A DNA stretch of 34,730 nt from Ectothiorhodospiraceae bacterium (lineage in GTDB: Bacteria > Pseudomonadota > Gammaproteobacteria > Nitrococcales > Aquisalimonadaceae), in the NCBI GenBank assembly GCA_007125985.1, contig SLCE01000238.1:1-34730 (forward strand). Direction: 5' to 3'. Numbering within the stretch: position 1 is the stretch's first letter; the number at the start of each line of letters is the position of its first letter. The notes beneath the pieces are model-generated. The model worked only from the letters and a program-made list of their open reading frames with translations. It searched no databases and was not told the DNA's origin. Positions 10,601 to 17,330 of this stretch are shown in pieces. The translations under genes and the position numbers were made by a program.

Positions 10601-11111
10601 GCGGGCTACGCTGCGGGACGGCCGCCTGCTGCAGGTGGAGCCCGGCGCCGGCCGCCTGCTGGGACTGTTCAGTGTGGCGCTGCTCCCGCGCCGGCTGATG
10701 ATGAACTTTTCGGATGTTGTGGATGAAGGCTTCGAGTTCGACGTGATCCGCGCCGATCTGCATCTGGATCGCGGTGTGGTGGAGCCACGCCAACTGATGA
10801 TGCGCGGCCCGGTGGCGCAGGTGGAGGTCAGCGGCCGCCTGGATCTGCTGCAGGGCAAATACGACCAGACCGTGCTGGTTGCGCCCAGGACCTCGGGTAC
10901 GCTGCCCCTGATCGGCGGTCTGCTGGGCGGGCCGCCGGTGGCTGCGGCGCTGCTGGTGACGCAGCAGGTTTTCCGTGACACCCTGGATCGTGCGGTGGGC
11001 ATGCAGTATCGGGTGACGGGGCCGTTCAATGAGCCCAACATCGAGCGTATCCGCCGGCGGCCGCAGGACGGCGACGATGAACTCGACCCCTTGCAGGTGC
11101 CGGGTTCCTGA
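7674..11111 (+). CDS. yhdP: YhdP family AsmA-like envelope protein
   Basis: YhdP is a giant AsmA-like inner-membrane-anchored protein thought to bridge the periplasm and carry phospholipids to the outer membrane. The product is about 1145 residues (E. coli 1266). One N-terminal membrane segment (about 13-40, GYLLLACLVLVALAFTVLRL) is followed by a long beta-rich periplasmic body with many short amphipathic strands. It has the C-terminal AsmA block DLLEGDLRATLRDGRLLQVE, GAGRLLGLFSVALLPRRL and GLLGGPPVAAALLVTQQVF. The position between rng and a nitrilase-tldD pair is the standard one. The start is not certain: GTG 7674 has GGAGG five bases upstream, while the in-frame ATG at 7647 has no ribosome binding site and would add nine residues. 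The start region is covered by a strong hairpin (7652-7684). Confidence 0.9.
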   Translation: MSRSIPAFPSRIRGIIRFAGYLLLACLVLVALAFTVLRLAVALVPEFRDDITGWVSDAVGQEIQVQQLGARLRGAKLTLVLQDVRVGEVDRPGLELDEVQVQLNVRESLRYRDLRLGAVIVRGLELTAERQRDGRYNLVGIGPAQVELPPLDLLDDLLLQRFTVVLEGASLRLHDRARDEWHAFPELEGRLLNMEDGRRQLSGRLQGPEHWFSQLAFIAEWGGSGIRSIAEAPVDYYLTIRQLQPRAVEEAVIPAGHVPYVNGSGNLEVWGRMDAGIPGLGGHDRPLELAGSVQLRASDGVLLLPRLFRGPIPQDQLEVIARWHLGPDGWQVDVDQARASNEDGDAAARVRVARRNDEARPFLDIRAHVDGRPGNAANTGRYLPAAIMPPPLVDWLDMAIAGGTAPSADVIFFGHAGDFPFEDNQGVFRVEADARDVTLAYWPEWPAVQGLDGRLVFNAREMRILADAGRIGGARAQRAEARIPVLGKTPLTISGGFLGEGDALLGFLRDMPLTGEGVDQVLERLRLDGEHRVDLALMIPFHGLPPELDGTVTLQDGALHWPERALTVDDLQGEVRFDQRGIRSEAVRGSLAGAPLRMDTETWMEGDSSRIRLTAELDDAPMRVVEEQIPALDFLQGSSNLTIQAEFPGFIGDPPAPLVGLRFGSSLRGAESALPEPLRKSADEAWPFELALGIGSGGVGPIRFSAADRLSGVLLLQDDGSPERLGLRLGGGNATLPPDPGLFISGDLEQASLEEWLRYLAQGEEADQDLPLRQLDLAAQSLLIHGVAFPDVALRLTRQADVWDLRLSGRSVSGAGSWTAQRGGQLQVELDHLRVPALPMRVAEGAGDRDSTPPDPALWPDQWPFAALRINRLYYQDAELGRVVLDAEPVDGGYRLRGLSLEGGHFTLEADGAWDADQQRGETRLSYRLRSDNLGNTAAAFGRSGVIRGGNGRASGDLRWTGVPWDYGLDLLEGDLRATLRDGRLLQVEPGAGRLLGLFSVALLPRRLMMNFSDVVDEGFEFDVIRADLHLDRGVVEPRQLMMRGPVAQVEVSGRLDLLQGKYDQTVLVAPRTSGTLPLIGGLLGGPPVAAALLVTQQVFRDTLDRAVGMQYRVTGPFNEPNIERIRRRPQDGDDELDPLQVPGS

Positions 11112-11156
11112 CACGAACCGGCGTGTGGACGGTACACAGCGTGGAGGAGGTCATCC

Positions 11157-12002
11157 ATGAATCGGGAAATGCTCCGCGATCAGCGCGTTGCCGCCGTGCA
11201 GATGGCGTCCGGGCCGCGGGTGGATGCCAACCTGCAGGAAGTGAGGCGGCTGACCGCCATGGCGGTGGAGCAGGGTGCTTCGCTGGTGGTACTGCCGGAG
11301 AACGTGGCCCTGATGGGCATGAAAGAGACGGACAAGCTGGCCCATCGGGAGCATCCGGGCAAAGGGCCGATGCAGGATTTTTTCGCCGAGGTCGCGGCGC
11401 ACCACGGTATCTGGATCGTTGCGGGCACCATTCCGCTGTTCGGCCCGGAGGAAAACCGGGCGCGACAAAGCTGCCTGCTGTTCGATGACCGCGGCCGGCA
11501 GGTGGCCCGTTACGACAAGATCCACCTGTTCGACGTGGAGGTGGAGGGGGACACCACCTACCGGGAGAGCGCCAGCCTGGCGCCGGGTGACCGCGTGGTG
11601 GTTGTGGACACGCCGTTTGGCCGCCTCGGACTCTCGGTCTGTTACGATCTGCGGTTTCCGGAGCTGTACCGGATCATGGCAGACCAGGGCGTGGAACTTA
11701 TCGTCGCTCCGTCTGCCTTTACTGCCAAGACCGGCGAGGCGCACTGGTCCACGCTCCTGCGTGCCCGGGCCATCGAAAATCTCAGTTATGTAGTTGCCGC
11801 CGCGCAGGGCGGCTACCACGTCAACGGCCGCGACACCCATGGCCACAGCATGATCGTGGACCCATGGGGGCAGGTGCTGGACGAACTCCCGCGCGGCTCC
11901 GGTGTGGTGGTGGCCGATCTGGATCTGGAACGCCTGCGGCGGGTGCGTGAACGCTTCCCGGCGCTGGCCCATCGCCGGTTCCGCTGCCACGGCGGCCGGT
12001 GA
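11157..12002 (+). CDS. Nitrilase-family amidohydrolase, probably deaminated glutathione amidase (Nit1 type)
   Basis: This is a 281-residue carbon-nitrogen hydrolase. The catalytic triad is visible: Glu48 in VVLPEN, Lys121 in YDKIHLFDV and Cys162 in LSVCYDLRFPELYR. The HLFDV context after the lysine and the CYDLRFPE nucleophile region are those of the Nit1/YbeM group, which removes ammonia from deaminated glutathione as a metabolite-repair step. That substrate is inference from family. The ATG at 11157 has a very strong GGAGGAGG upstream. Pseudomonas has the same gene in the same place, between yhdP and tldD. Internal blocks ARAIENLSYVVAAAQGG and HGHSMIVDPWGQVL are also typical. Length is normal for the family. 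Confidence 0.92.
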   Translation: MNREMLRDQRVAAVQMASGPRVDANLQEVRRLTAMAVEQGASLVVLPENVALMGMKETDKLAHREHPGKGPMQDFFAEVAAHHGIWIVAGTIPLFGPEENRARQSCLLFDDRGRQVARYDKIHLFDVEVEGDTTYRESASLAPGDRVVVVDTPFGRLGLSVCYDLRFPELYRIMADQGVELIVAPSAFTAKTGEAHWSTLLRARAIENLSYVVAAAQGGYHVNGRDTHGHSMIVDPWGQVLDELPRGSGVVVADLDLERLRRVRERFPALAHRRFRCHGGR

Positions 12003-12031
12003 CCCCAACGCATGATCAGCAAAGGTGAACC

Positions 12032-13471
12032 ATGCAGCAATCCCTGGACATAGCCCGCGAGACCCTGTTTGCCCCCGCCGGCATCGGGGAGTCCGAACTG
12101 GAGCAGGTGTTTGCAAGGCTGATGACGCCCAGTGTGGATATGGCCGATCTCTACTTCCAGAGTTCGCGCCAGGAATCCTGGGTGCTGGAAGACGGCATCA
12201 TCAAGCAGGGCAGCCACAACATCGACCAGGGTGTGGGCGTGCGCGCCATCAGTGGTGAGAAAACCGGCTTTGCCTACTCCGACGATATCGTCATGCCGGC
12301 GCTGCTGGAGGCATCGGGCGCCGCGCGGGCCATTGCCCGGTCCGGTGAATCCGGGCGCCTCAAGGCCTGGGCATCCGGGCGCGGCACCAGTCTCTATACG
12401 CCGCTGGACCCCTTGGAAACCCTGTCCACCGAGGAAAAAATCGACCTGCTGCGCCGGGTGGATGCCGAGGCGCGCCGGCAGGATCCCCGGGTGGAGCAGG
12501 TCATCGTCAGTCTTTCGGGCCTCCACGACGTGGTGCTCGTGGCCGATAGCGATGGCCGCTTGAACGCGGATGTACGCCCATTGGTGCGGCTCAACGTGAT
12601 GGTGCTGGCGTCACAGCACGGCCGTCGCGAAAACGGTTCCGCCGGTGGTGGTGGCCGCGTGGGCTACGAGTATTTTTTGGATGACGACCGGGCCCTGGGG
12701 TATGCCCGGGAAGCGGTACGTCAGGCACTGGTGAATCTGGAAGCAGTGGACGCACCGGCGGGTACCATGCCCGTGGTGTTGGGGCCGGGATGGCCTGGTG
12801 TGTTGCTGCACGAGGCCATCGGCCACGGCCTGGAAGGGGACTTCAACCGCAAGGGCACATCCGCGTTTTCCGGACGCCTGGGCGAGCGCGTGGCGTCCGA
12901 GTACTGCACAGTGGTGGATGATGGCACCCTGGCCGGCCGCCGGGGCTCGCTGAGCGTGGATGACGAGGGTGAACCCAGTCAGTGCACCACGCTGATCGAG
13001 AACGGTATTCTCCGCGGCTACATGCAGGACCGCATGAACGCGCGGCTGATGAAGACGAGCCCCACGGGCAACGGCCGGCGCGAGTCCTACGCACATCTGC
13101 CCATGCCGCGTATGACCAACACCTACATGCTGAACGGGCCGCATGATCCGGATGAGATCATCCGCAGTGTGGATCGCGGGCTGTACGCGGTGAATTTCGG
13201 GGGCGGGCAGGTGGATATCACCTCCGGCAAGTTCGTATTCTCCGCCAGCGAGGCCTACCTTATCGAGAACGGCCGCGTCACCCGCCCCGTTAAAGGGGCC
13301 ACACTGATCGGTAATGGCCCGGATGTGCTCACCCGCGTCAGCATGGTGGGGAACGACATGAAGCTGGACACCGGCATCGGCGTCTGTGGCAAGGACGGGC
13401 AGAGCGTACCCGTGGGGGTGGGTCAGCCCACCCTCAAGGTGGATGCGCTTACGGTCGGGGGTACATCCTGA
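12032..13471 (+). CDS. tldD: Metalloprotease subunit TldD
   Basis: TldD is the catalytic zinc subunit of the TldD-TldE (PmbA) protease, known to degrade the antitoxin CcdA and to mature microcin B17 and other small peptides. The 479-residue product has the zinc site HEAIGH (His260, Glu261, His264) in [19 protein letters not shown]. The third ligand candidate, Cys452, is in [10 protein letters not shown] near the C-terminus, followed by the family ending [13 protein letters not shown]. Length matches E. coli (481). The ATG at 12032 has AAAGG upstream. Its partner pmbA is the next gene, but a 369-bp spacer with a structured repeat element separates them, so equal expression by simple coupling is unlikely. 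No RiPP precursor is visible nearby. Confidence 0.97.
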   Translation: MQQSLDIARETLFAPAGIGESELEQVFARLMTPSVDMADLYFQSSRQESWVLEDGIIKQGSHNIDQGVGVRAISGEKTGFAYSDDIVMPALLEASGAARAIARSGESGRLKAWASGRGTSLYTPLDPLETLSTEEKIDLLRRVDAEARRQDPRVEQVIVSLSGLHDVVLVADSDGRLNADVRPLVRLNVMVLASQHGRRENGSAGGGGRVGYEYFLDDDRALGYAREAVRQALVNLEAVDAPAGTMPVVLGPGWPGVLLHEAIGHGLEGDFNRKGTSAFSGRLGERVASEYCTVVDDGTLAGRRGSLSVDDEGEPSQCTTLIENGILRGYMQDRMNARLMKTSPTGNGRRESYAHLPMPRMTNTYMLNGPHDPDEIIRSVDRGLYAVNFGGGQVDITSGKFVFSASEAYLIENGRVTRPVKGATLIGNGPDVLTRVSMVGNDMKLDTGIGVCGKDGQSVPVGVGQPTLKVDALTVGGTS

Positions 13472-13840
13472 CGGGCCGCTTGGAGACCTTGGTGGACGCG
13501 GCGGCACCCAGGATTGGGCGGTGGTGGCCGGGTCTGGTGGCTAAACGGCTTGTCGGTCACCGTAACCGGTGACCCGATACCCTGCAGTACTCGGCCCAGG
13601 CGGGGGCTGCCGAACTCGCTCCGGCCCTGACAGGCCTCCGCTCAAACAGGCGGCAGCCCCGTTCCCGCCTGGCCCTGCGTGCTTCGGCTGCGCCGAAAGC
13701 CACCAGACCCGGCCACCACCGCCCAGAGGTTGCCTGTGCCGCCATTGATTATGCCCGCAGGCGATGCTCTCGCTCAGGCGGTCGGCGCGTTTGAGCGGAG
13801 AGATGTTAACCATTTGCTGAACAAGACAGGTAAGAGTGTC
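13472..13840 (+). other. Gene-free stretch between tldD and pmbA
   Basis: This is the only stretch over 300 bases without a gene. Short open frames on both strands here have no family features, and I reject them. Its centre (13515-13725) is a 211-bp multi-hairpin element described separately. The left remainder (13472-13514) is featureless apart from a weak CCCA/TGGG repeat at the element edge. The right remainder (13726-13840) leads to pmbA and is open in the pmbA frame from 13679, but lacks the family N-terminus. In Pseudomonas this position holds yjgA (darP); I see no remnant of that protein. Confidence 0.8.
13515..13725. repeat. 211-bp element with perfect 28-bp terminal inverted repeats and internal hairpins
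   Basis: Bases 13515-13542 are the exact reverse complement of 13698-13725. Inside lie three more stem-loops. GGTCACCG (13555-13562) pairs with CGGTGACC (13567-13574). A bulged 17-bp stem joins 13596-13604 with 13664-13672 and 13605-13612 with 13651-13658, leaving 13659-13663 as a bulge. TTCGGC (13683-13688) pairs with GCCGAA (13692-13697). Transcribed RNA could form a closed multi-branch fold. It has no transposase gene and no clear target duplication; CCCAG occurs at 13507-13511 and 13722-13726, but the second copy overlaps the right arm. It could be a MITE-like non-autonomous element, a BIME-like palindromic unit or a structured RNA. The sequence alone does not decide. Confidence 0.85.
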
Positions 13841-15196
13841 ATGCAGACGACCTTGACCCGCAATGGCAGCACGCTGCCCTCCCAGGCCGAACTGACCCAG
13901 CTGGTGGAACAGGTCCTGGATGAGGCCAGGCGCTGCGGTGCCACCGCAGCGGAAGCATCGGCCAGCGTGGCCACGGGGCTGTCCGTGGACGTCCGGCAGC
14001 GGGAAGTGGATACGCTGGAGCACCAGCGTGACCGGTCGCTGGCGGTCGCCGTCTATTTCGGCCAGCGTCAGGGAACGGCCAGTTCGGCGGATTTCTCGCC
14101 CGCCTCAGTGCGGGCAACCGTGAAGGCGGCCTGCGCGATCGCGCGGCATACCTCGGAAGACCCGGCCCAGGGGCTTGCCGATCCGGAACTGCTGGCACGG
14201 GATGTGCCGGACCTGGATCTGCATCATCCGTGGGATCTGCAGGCGGACGAGGCCATTGAGTTGGCGCTGGCCTGTGAGGCGGCGGCGCTGGACGCGGATC
14301 CGCGCATCACCAACTCTGACGGCGCCGGTGTGTCGACCAATGCCGCCGTGCGTGTCTACGGTAACAGCAACGGCTTCCTCGGGGCGGTGCGGAGCACCCA
14401 GCACAGCATCAACTGCCGCGTGATCGCCAGCGATGAGGCGGGCATGCAGCGGGATTACTGGTACACCGTCAGCCGGGTGCCCGATGCGCTGGAGGCCGCC
14501 GACCTGGTGGGGCGCAACGCAGCCGAGCAGGCATTGCGCCGGCTGGGTAGTCGCCGCTTGGGTACGCGTAAGGTTCCGGTGGTCTACCATGCGCCGGTCG
14601 CCCGTGGTTTGCTCGGCAATTTCGTCAGTGCGGTCAACGGCGGCGCACTGTATCGGAAGGCGTCCTTCCTGCTGGACAAGCTCGGTGAACCCGTATTTGC
14701 GGACTGGGTACGGCTGTCGGAGCACCCTCATCTACCCCGTGAGCTCGGGAGTGCCGCCTTCGACCATGAAGGGGTGGCCACCCGGGAGCGGGATCTGGTG
14801 CGTGATGGTGTGCTGCAAGGCTATGTGCTCAGCAGCTACTCGGCCCGCAAGCTCGGTATGACCACCACGGGCAACGCGGGCGGTGTGCATAACCTGCGTC
14901 TGGAGCCCGGCCATCGGGATTTCAACGGCCTGCTGGCGGAGATGGGCACCGGTCTGCTCGTGACCGAACTGATGGGGCAGGGCGTGAACCTGGTGACTGG
15001 TGACTACTCCCGGGGTGCCACGGGTTTCTGGGTGGAAAATGGTGAGATTGCCTACCCCGTGGAGGAGATCACCGTGGCCGGCAATCTGCGGGATATATTC
15101 CTGGGGCTGCAGGACGCCGCCACTGATGTGGATACCCGTGGCGGCATTCACACCGGCTCCATTCTGGTGGATGCCATGACAGTGGCTGGCGAATAG
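13841..15196 (+). CDS. pmbA: Metalloprotease subunit PmbA (TldE)
   Basis: PmbA is the non-catalytic partner of TldD in the heterodimeric TldD/E protease. The 451-residue product matches E. coli PmbA (450). It shares the TldD fold but lacks the HExxxH zinc site, as expected. Characteristic blocks are RQREVDTLEHQRDRSLAVAVYFGQ (in part: EVDTLEHQRDRSL), RKVPVVYHAPVARGLLGNF and LVTELMGQGVNLVTGDYSRGA, with the ending GSILVDAMTVAGE. I chose the ATG at 13841 because it gives the family length. The frame stays open up to 13679, and using that would add 54 residues overlapping the structured element and having no family match that I can see. pmbA converges on the HPr gene across 41 bp. Confidence 0.95.
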   Translation: MQTTLTRNGSTLPSQAELTQLVEQVLDEARRCGATAAEASASVATGLSVDVRQREVDTLEHQRDRSLAVAVYFGQRQGTASSADFSPASVRATVKAACAIARHTSEDPAQGLADPELLARDVPDLDLHHPWDLQADEAIELALACEAAALDADPRITNSDGAGVSTNAAVRVYGNSNGFLGAVRSTQHSINCRVIASDEAGMQRDYWYTVSRVPDALEAADLVGRNAAEQALRRLGSRRLGTRKVPVVYHAPVARGLLGNFVSAVNGGALYRKASFLLDKLGEPVFADWVRLSEHPHLPRELGSAAFDHEGVATRERDLVRDGVLQGYVLSSYSARKLGMTTTGNAGGVHNLRLEPGHRDFNGLLAEMGTGLLVTELMGQGVNLVTGDYSRGATGFWVENGEIAYPVEEITVAGNLRDIFLGLQDAATDVDTRGGIHTGSILVDAMTVAGE

Positions 15197-15237
15197 ACGG
15201 CCGGTAACCGTGCTTGGGGGAGCAGGTTGCCTTGCTG

Positions 15238-15507
15238 TTATTCCTGCTCGCCGAAGCGTTCCGCGACCAGCGCTTCCAGTGCGTCCAGCGCGGTTTCGGC
15301 ACCATCACCCTCGGCAATAAGGGTAATGGTGCTGCCTTTGCCGGCGGCCAGCATCATCACGCCCATGATGCTCTTGCCATTGACCTCCCGTTCGCCGCGC
15401 CGCACACGCACCTGGCAATCAAACTCCGAGGCCTTGGCCACGAGCTTCGCGGCGGCCCGGGCGTGAAGACCGAGCCGGTTGATGATGGTGACGTCGCGTT
15501 CCAGCAA
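15238..15507 (-). CDS. HPr family phosphocarrier protein
   Basis: This 89-residue HPr/NPr-type phosphocarrier is the end of the ptsN cluster. His15 in NRLGLHARAAAKLV is the phosphoacceptor for enzyme I. Ser46 in NGKSIMGVMMLAA is the site that HPr kinase phosphorylates in HPr proteins, and an hprK gene lies three genes upstream, so both control inputs seem possible. The start is a TTG at 15507: GAGGAG lies seven bases upstream and no in-frame ATG exists before the preceding stop. A 14-bp palindrome covers this start. In E. coli the equivalent position holds npr (ptsO). Enzyme I (ptsP or ptsI) is not in the window. I leave the symbol open because ptsH and ptsO cannot be separated by eye. Confidence 0.94.
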   Translation of the reverse strand: MLERDVTIINRLGLHARAAAKLVAKASEFDCQVRVRRGEREVNGKSIMGVMMLAAGKGSTITLIAEGDGAETALDALEALVAERFGEQE

Positions 15508-15516
15508 GCGCTTGCT
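15503..15516 (-). promoter_or_regulatory. Palindrome and ribosome binding site at the TTG start of the HPr gene
   Basis: AGCAAGCGCTTGCT at 15503-15516 is a perfect 14-bp palindrome. On the minus strand the Shine-Dalgarno GAGGAG (15520-15515) overlaps its edge, and the TTG start (15507-15505) lies within it. The spacing from GAGGAG to TTG is seven bases, which supports this unusual start. Folding, or a bound protein, would affect initiation. No function is shown by sequence. Confidence 0.6.
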
Positions 15517-15539
15517 CCTCGATTCTGATTGTTTTCGGT

Positions 15540-15938
15540 TCAGCTGCGTTGGCTGATAACCAGCATGATGCCGTCCCGCCCACCGTCAATAGCGATTCTG
15601 CTCAGCGCGTCCAGCGACAGGCGCGGGTAATTGAAAACACGCAGCAGCATGGGCAGATTGACGCCCGCCACGACGTTGACATGCTCCAGCCCCATGAGGC
15701 GGCAGGCGATATTGCTGGGCGTGGCGCCGTAGGCGTCGGTCAGCACCAGTACGCCGTCGCCGCTGTCGAGCTCGTCCAGCAGACGCCGGGCATTGTCTGC
15801 CAACAGGTCCGGATCCTGGTCCTGGGTAATGGCCAGGGTTGCCGTCTGCACCGGACAGTAGCCCAGCGTGTCCCGTGCGGTGGCCAGGAGTTCCTGACCA
15901 ATGCGGTTATGGGTCACGAGCAGAACCCCGACGCTCAT
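15540..15938 (-). CDS. PTS mannose-type EIIA component
   Basis: This 132-residue protein is a stand-alone mannose-family EIIA (ManX N-terminal-like) domain. His10 in VGVLLVTHNRIGQELL is the expected phosphorylated histidine. The motif LTDAYGATPSNIACRL and the block VNVVAGVNLPMLLRV are characteristic. No EIIB, EIIC or EIID genes accompany it, so it probably acts in a regulatory relay rather than sugar uptake, as in other proteobacteria with an incomplete PTS. Its ATG overlaps the rapZ stop codon by four bases, and the HPr gene follows 32 bp later, so the three form a coupled unit. The substrate or target is unknown. Confidence 0.93.
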   Translation of the reverse strand: MSVGVLLVTHNRIGQELLATARDTLGYCPVQTATLAITQDQDPDLLADNARRLLDELDSGDGVLVLTDAYGATPSNIACRLMGLEHVNVVAGVNLPMLLRVFNYPRLSLDALSRIAIDGGRDGIMLVISQRS

Positions 15939-16801
15939 GACAACTCCCGATGCCGCAGGCTGACCAGCCCGCGGGACTTCCCGAAATGTGTGGCCAGTTG
16001 TTCGGCCAGATAAACGGAGCGGTGCTGCCCACCGGTGCAGCCGATGGCCACCGTGAGGTAGCTGCGGTTTTCCCGTTCAAACTGCGGTATCCACTCCGCC
16101 AGAAAATCCCGGAGGTGCGTGAACATGCGCGCAACGCCCGGTTGCTGCTCCAGATACCGTTGCACCGCCTCGTCGCGTCCGGTAAGCGGCCGTAGCCCCG
16201 GCTCCCAGTGCGGGTTGGGTAGGCAGCGCACATCGAACACGAAATCCGCGTCCTGGGGGATGCCGTGCTTGAAGCCGAAGGACTGGAACAGAATGGACAG
16301 CGCTTCGGTGCGGGTGCCCAGGCGGTCTTGGATCAGGCCCCGCAATTGGTGGATGGTGGTGGCCGTTGTGTCCACCACCAGATCCGCCTTGGCCTGGATG
16401 GGGCTGAGCAGTTTCCGCTCCAGCGCGATGGCATCGGCCAGCGGCCGGCTTTCCACGCTCAGAGGGTGCCGCCGCCGGGTTTCGCTGAACCGTTTGATCA
16501 GCGTGGCATCATCCGCGTTCAGGAACACGATTTCGGTACGGATGCCGTCCGCGGCCAGTGTCTCCAGCATGTCCGGGAAGCGCGCCAGATCCACTGCCGG
16601 GTTCCGGGCGTCAATACCCACCGCGAACAGGCCACTGGTGCCGGTCATCTCACGCAAGTGATGGCCCAGCCCGGTGAGGAGGGCCACCGGCAGGTTGTCC
16701 ACACAGTAATAGCCCGCGTCCTCCAGTGTATGCAGGGCCACGGTCTTGCCGGATCCGGATAGACCGCTGATGATGACCAGGCGCGTGGTGGTATCAGGCA
16801 T
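15935..16801 (-). CDS. rapZ: RNase adapter protein RapZ (nucleotide-binding)
   Basis: RapZ binds the small RNA GlmZ in enterics and presents it to RNase E, tuning glucosamine-6-phosphate synthesis for the cell envelope. The 288-residue product (E. coli 284) has the Walker A motif IISGLSGSGKT near its N-terminus and the segment GYYCVDNLPVALL. The C-terminal RNA-binding domain has IGCTGGQHRSVYLAEQLA and ends at RHREL. I chose the ATG at 16801. An open frame upstream of it is only the antisense-free overlap with hprK and lacks family features. The first eight bases overlap the end of hprK, and the last four overlap the EIIA gene. glmZ and glmS are not in the window, so the RNA target here is inference. 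Confidence 0.96.
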   Translation of the reverse strand: MPDTTTRLVIISGLSGSGKTVALHTLEDAGYYCVDNLPVALLTGLGHHLREMTGTSGLFAVGIDARNPAVDLARFPDMLETLAADGIRTEIVFLNADDATLIKRFSETRRRHPLSVESRPLADAIALERKLLSPIQAKADLVVDTTATTIHQLRGLIQDRLGTRTEALSILFQSFGFKHGIPQDADFVFDVRCLPNPHWEPGLRPLTGRDEAVQRYLEQQPGVARMFTHLRDFLAEWIPQFERENRSYLTVAIGCTGGQHRSVYLAEQLATHFGKSRGLVSLRHRELS

Positions 16802-17315
16802 CAGGCTGTACTCCTCGATGGTATTCGCGGTGCCCGTGCAGCCAATAGTGGACAGTGGTTTCGAGCAGTAATGGCAGTGGACGCCCCGGCGCCACCGGAA
16901 AACGGAGACGTGGCCGCGACACTCCCAGCAGCGTCGTTTCGTCCCAGAGGCCCTCCAGGCGTGGCCACCGGCGCCAGTCCTCACCGGCGGGACGCTCCAA
17001 CAGGATCACCAGCGAGATCGCCGCCTGATCGGCCAACGCCGCGGCACCGTAAAGCTGCGCCACGCGCACGAGGCCCAGGCCGCGCACCTCCAACAGTCCA
17101 CGCAATGCCTGGGGGCACCGGCCGATTAGAAGACCATCCGGCTCATGCGCGAGTTCCACGGCGTCGTCCGCCACAAGCTGATGGCCCCGGTCCAGCAGAC
17201 CCAGTGCCAGCTCGCTCTTGCCGCTGCCGCTGTCCCCCTGCAGCAGGATGCCCACATCCCAGACACGCACCAGCGCGCCGGGCACGGTGGGGGCGTGTGC
17301 TGAAGGAGGAGGCAT
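16794..17315 (-). CDS. hprK: Short-form HPr kinase/phosphorylase (C-terminal kinase domain only)
   Basis: This is an HPr kinase/phosphorylase catalytic domain of 173 residues; classical enzymes have about 310 because of an extra N-terminal domain. Walker A is GDSGSGKS (27-34). The active-site Asp pair is LVADDAVE (Asp50, Asp51), the family signature appears as EVRGLGLV (76-83), and the C-terminal region VAPGRPLPLLLE matches the HprK end. The expected role is ATP-dependent phosphorylation of Ser46 on the HPr encoded downstream. The His that usually lies 15 residues before Walker A aligns by my count with Pro12; His7 is close by. The gene follows ptsN after 15 bases and in the same frame, and its own ribosome binding site is weak (GGCGGA, distant). 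Confidence 0.9.
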   Translation of the reverse strand: MPPPSAHAPTVPGALVRVWDVGILLQGDSGSGKSELALGLLDRGHQLVADDAVELAHEPDGLLIGRCPQALRGLLEVRGLGLVRVAQLYGAAALADQAAISLVILLERPAGEDWRRWPRLEGLWDETTLLGVSRPRLRFPVAPGRPLPLLLETTVHYWLHGHREYHRGVQPDA

Positions 17316-17330
17316 GGCGGGAGAATCCGC

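Noticed and set aside
13679-13840. Upstream extension of pmbA by 54 codons
   Set aside because: It overlaps the inverted-repeat element, has no family match, and the ATG at 13841 gives the normal PmbA length.
13541-14023. 160-codon minus-strand open frame covering the tldD-pmbA spacer and the pmbA start
   Set aside because: It runs through the structured element and antisense to pmbA, and shows no domain or plausible start signal.
16802-16984. N-terminal extension of rapZ
   Set aside because: This frame runs through hprK and has a Cys/Trp/Arg-rich shadow composition; RapZ begins at MPDTTTRLVIISGLSG.
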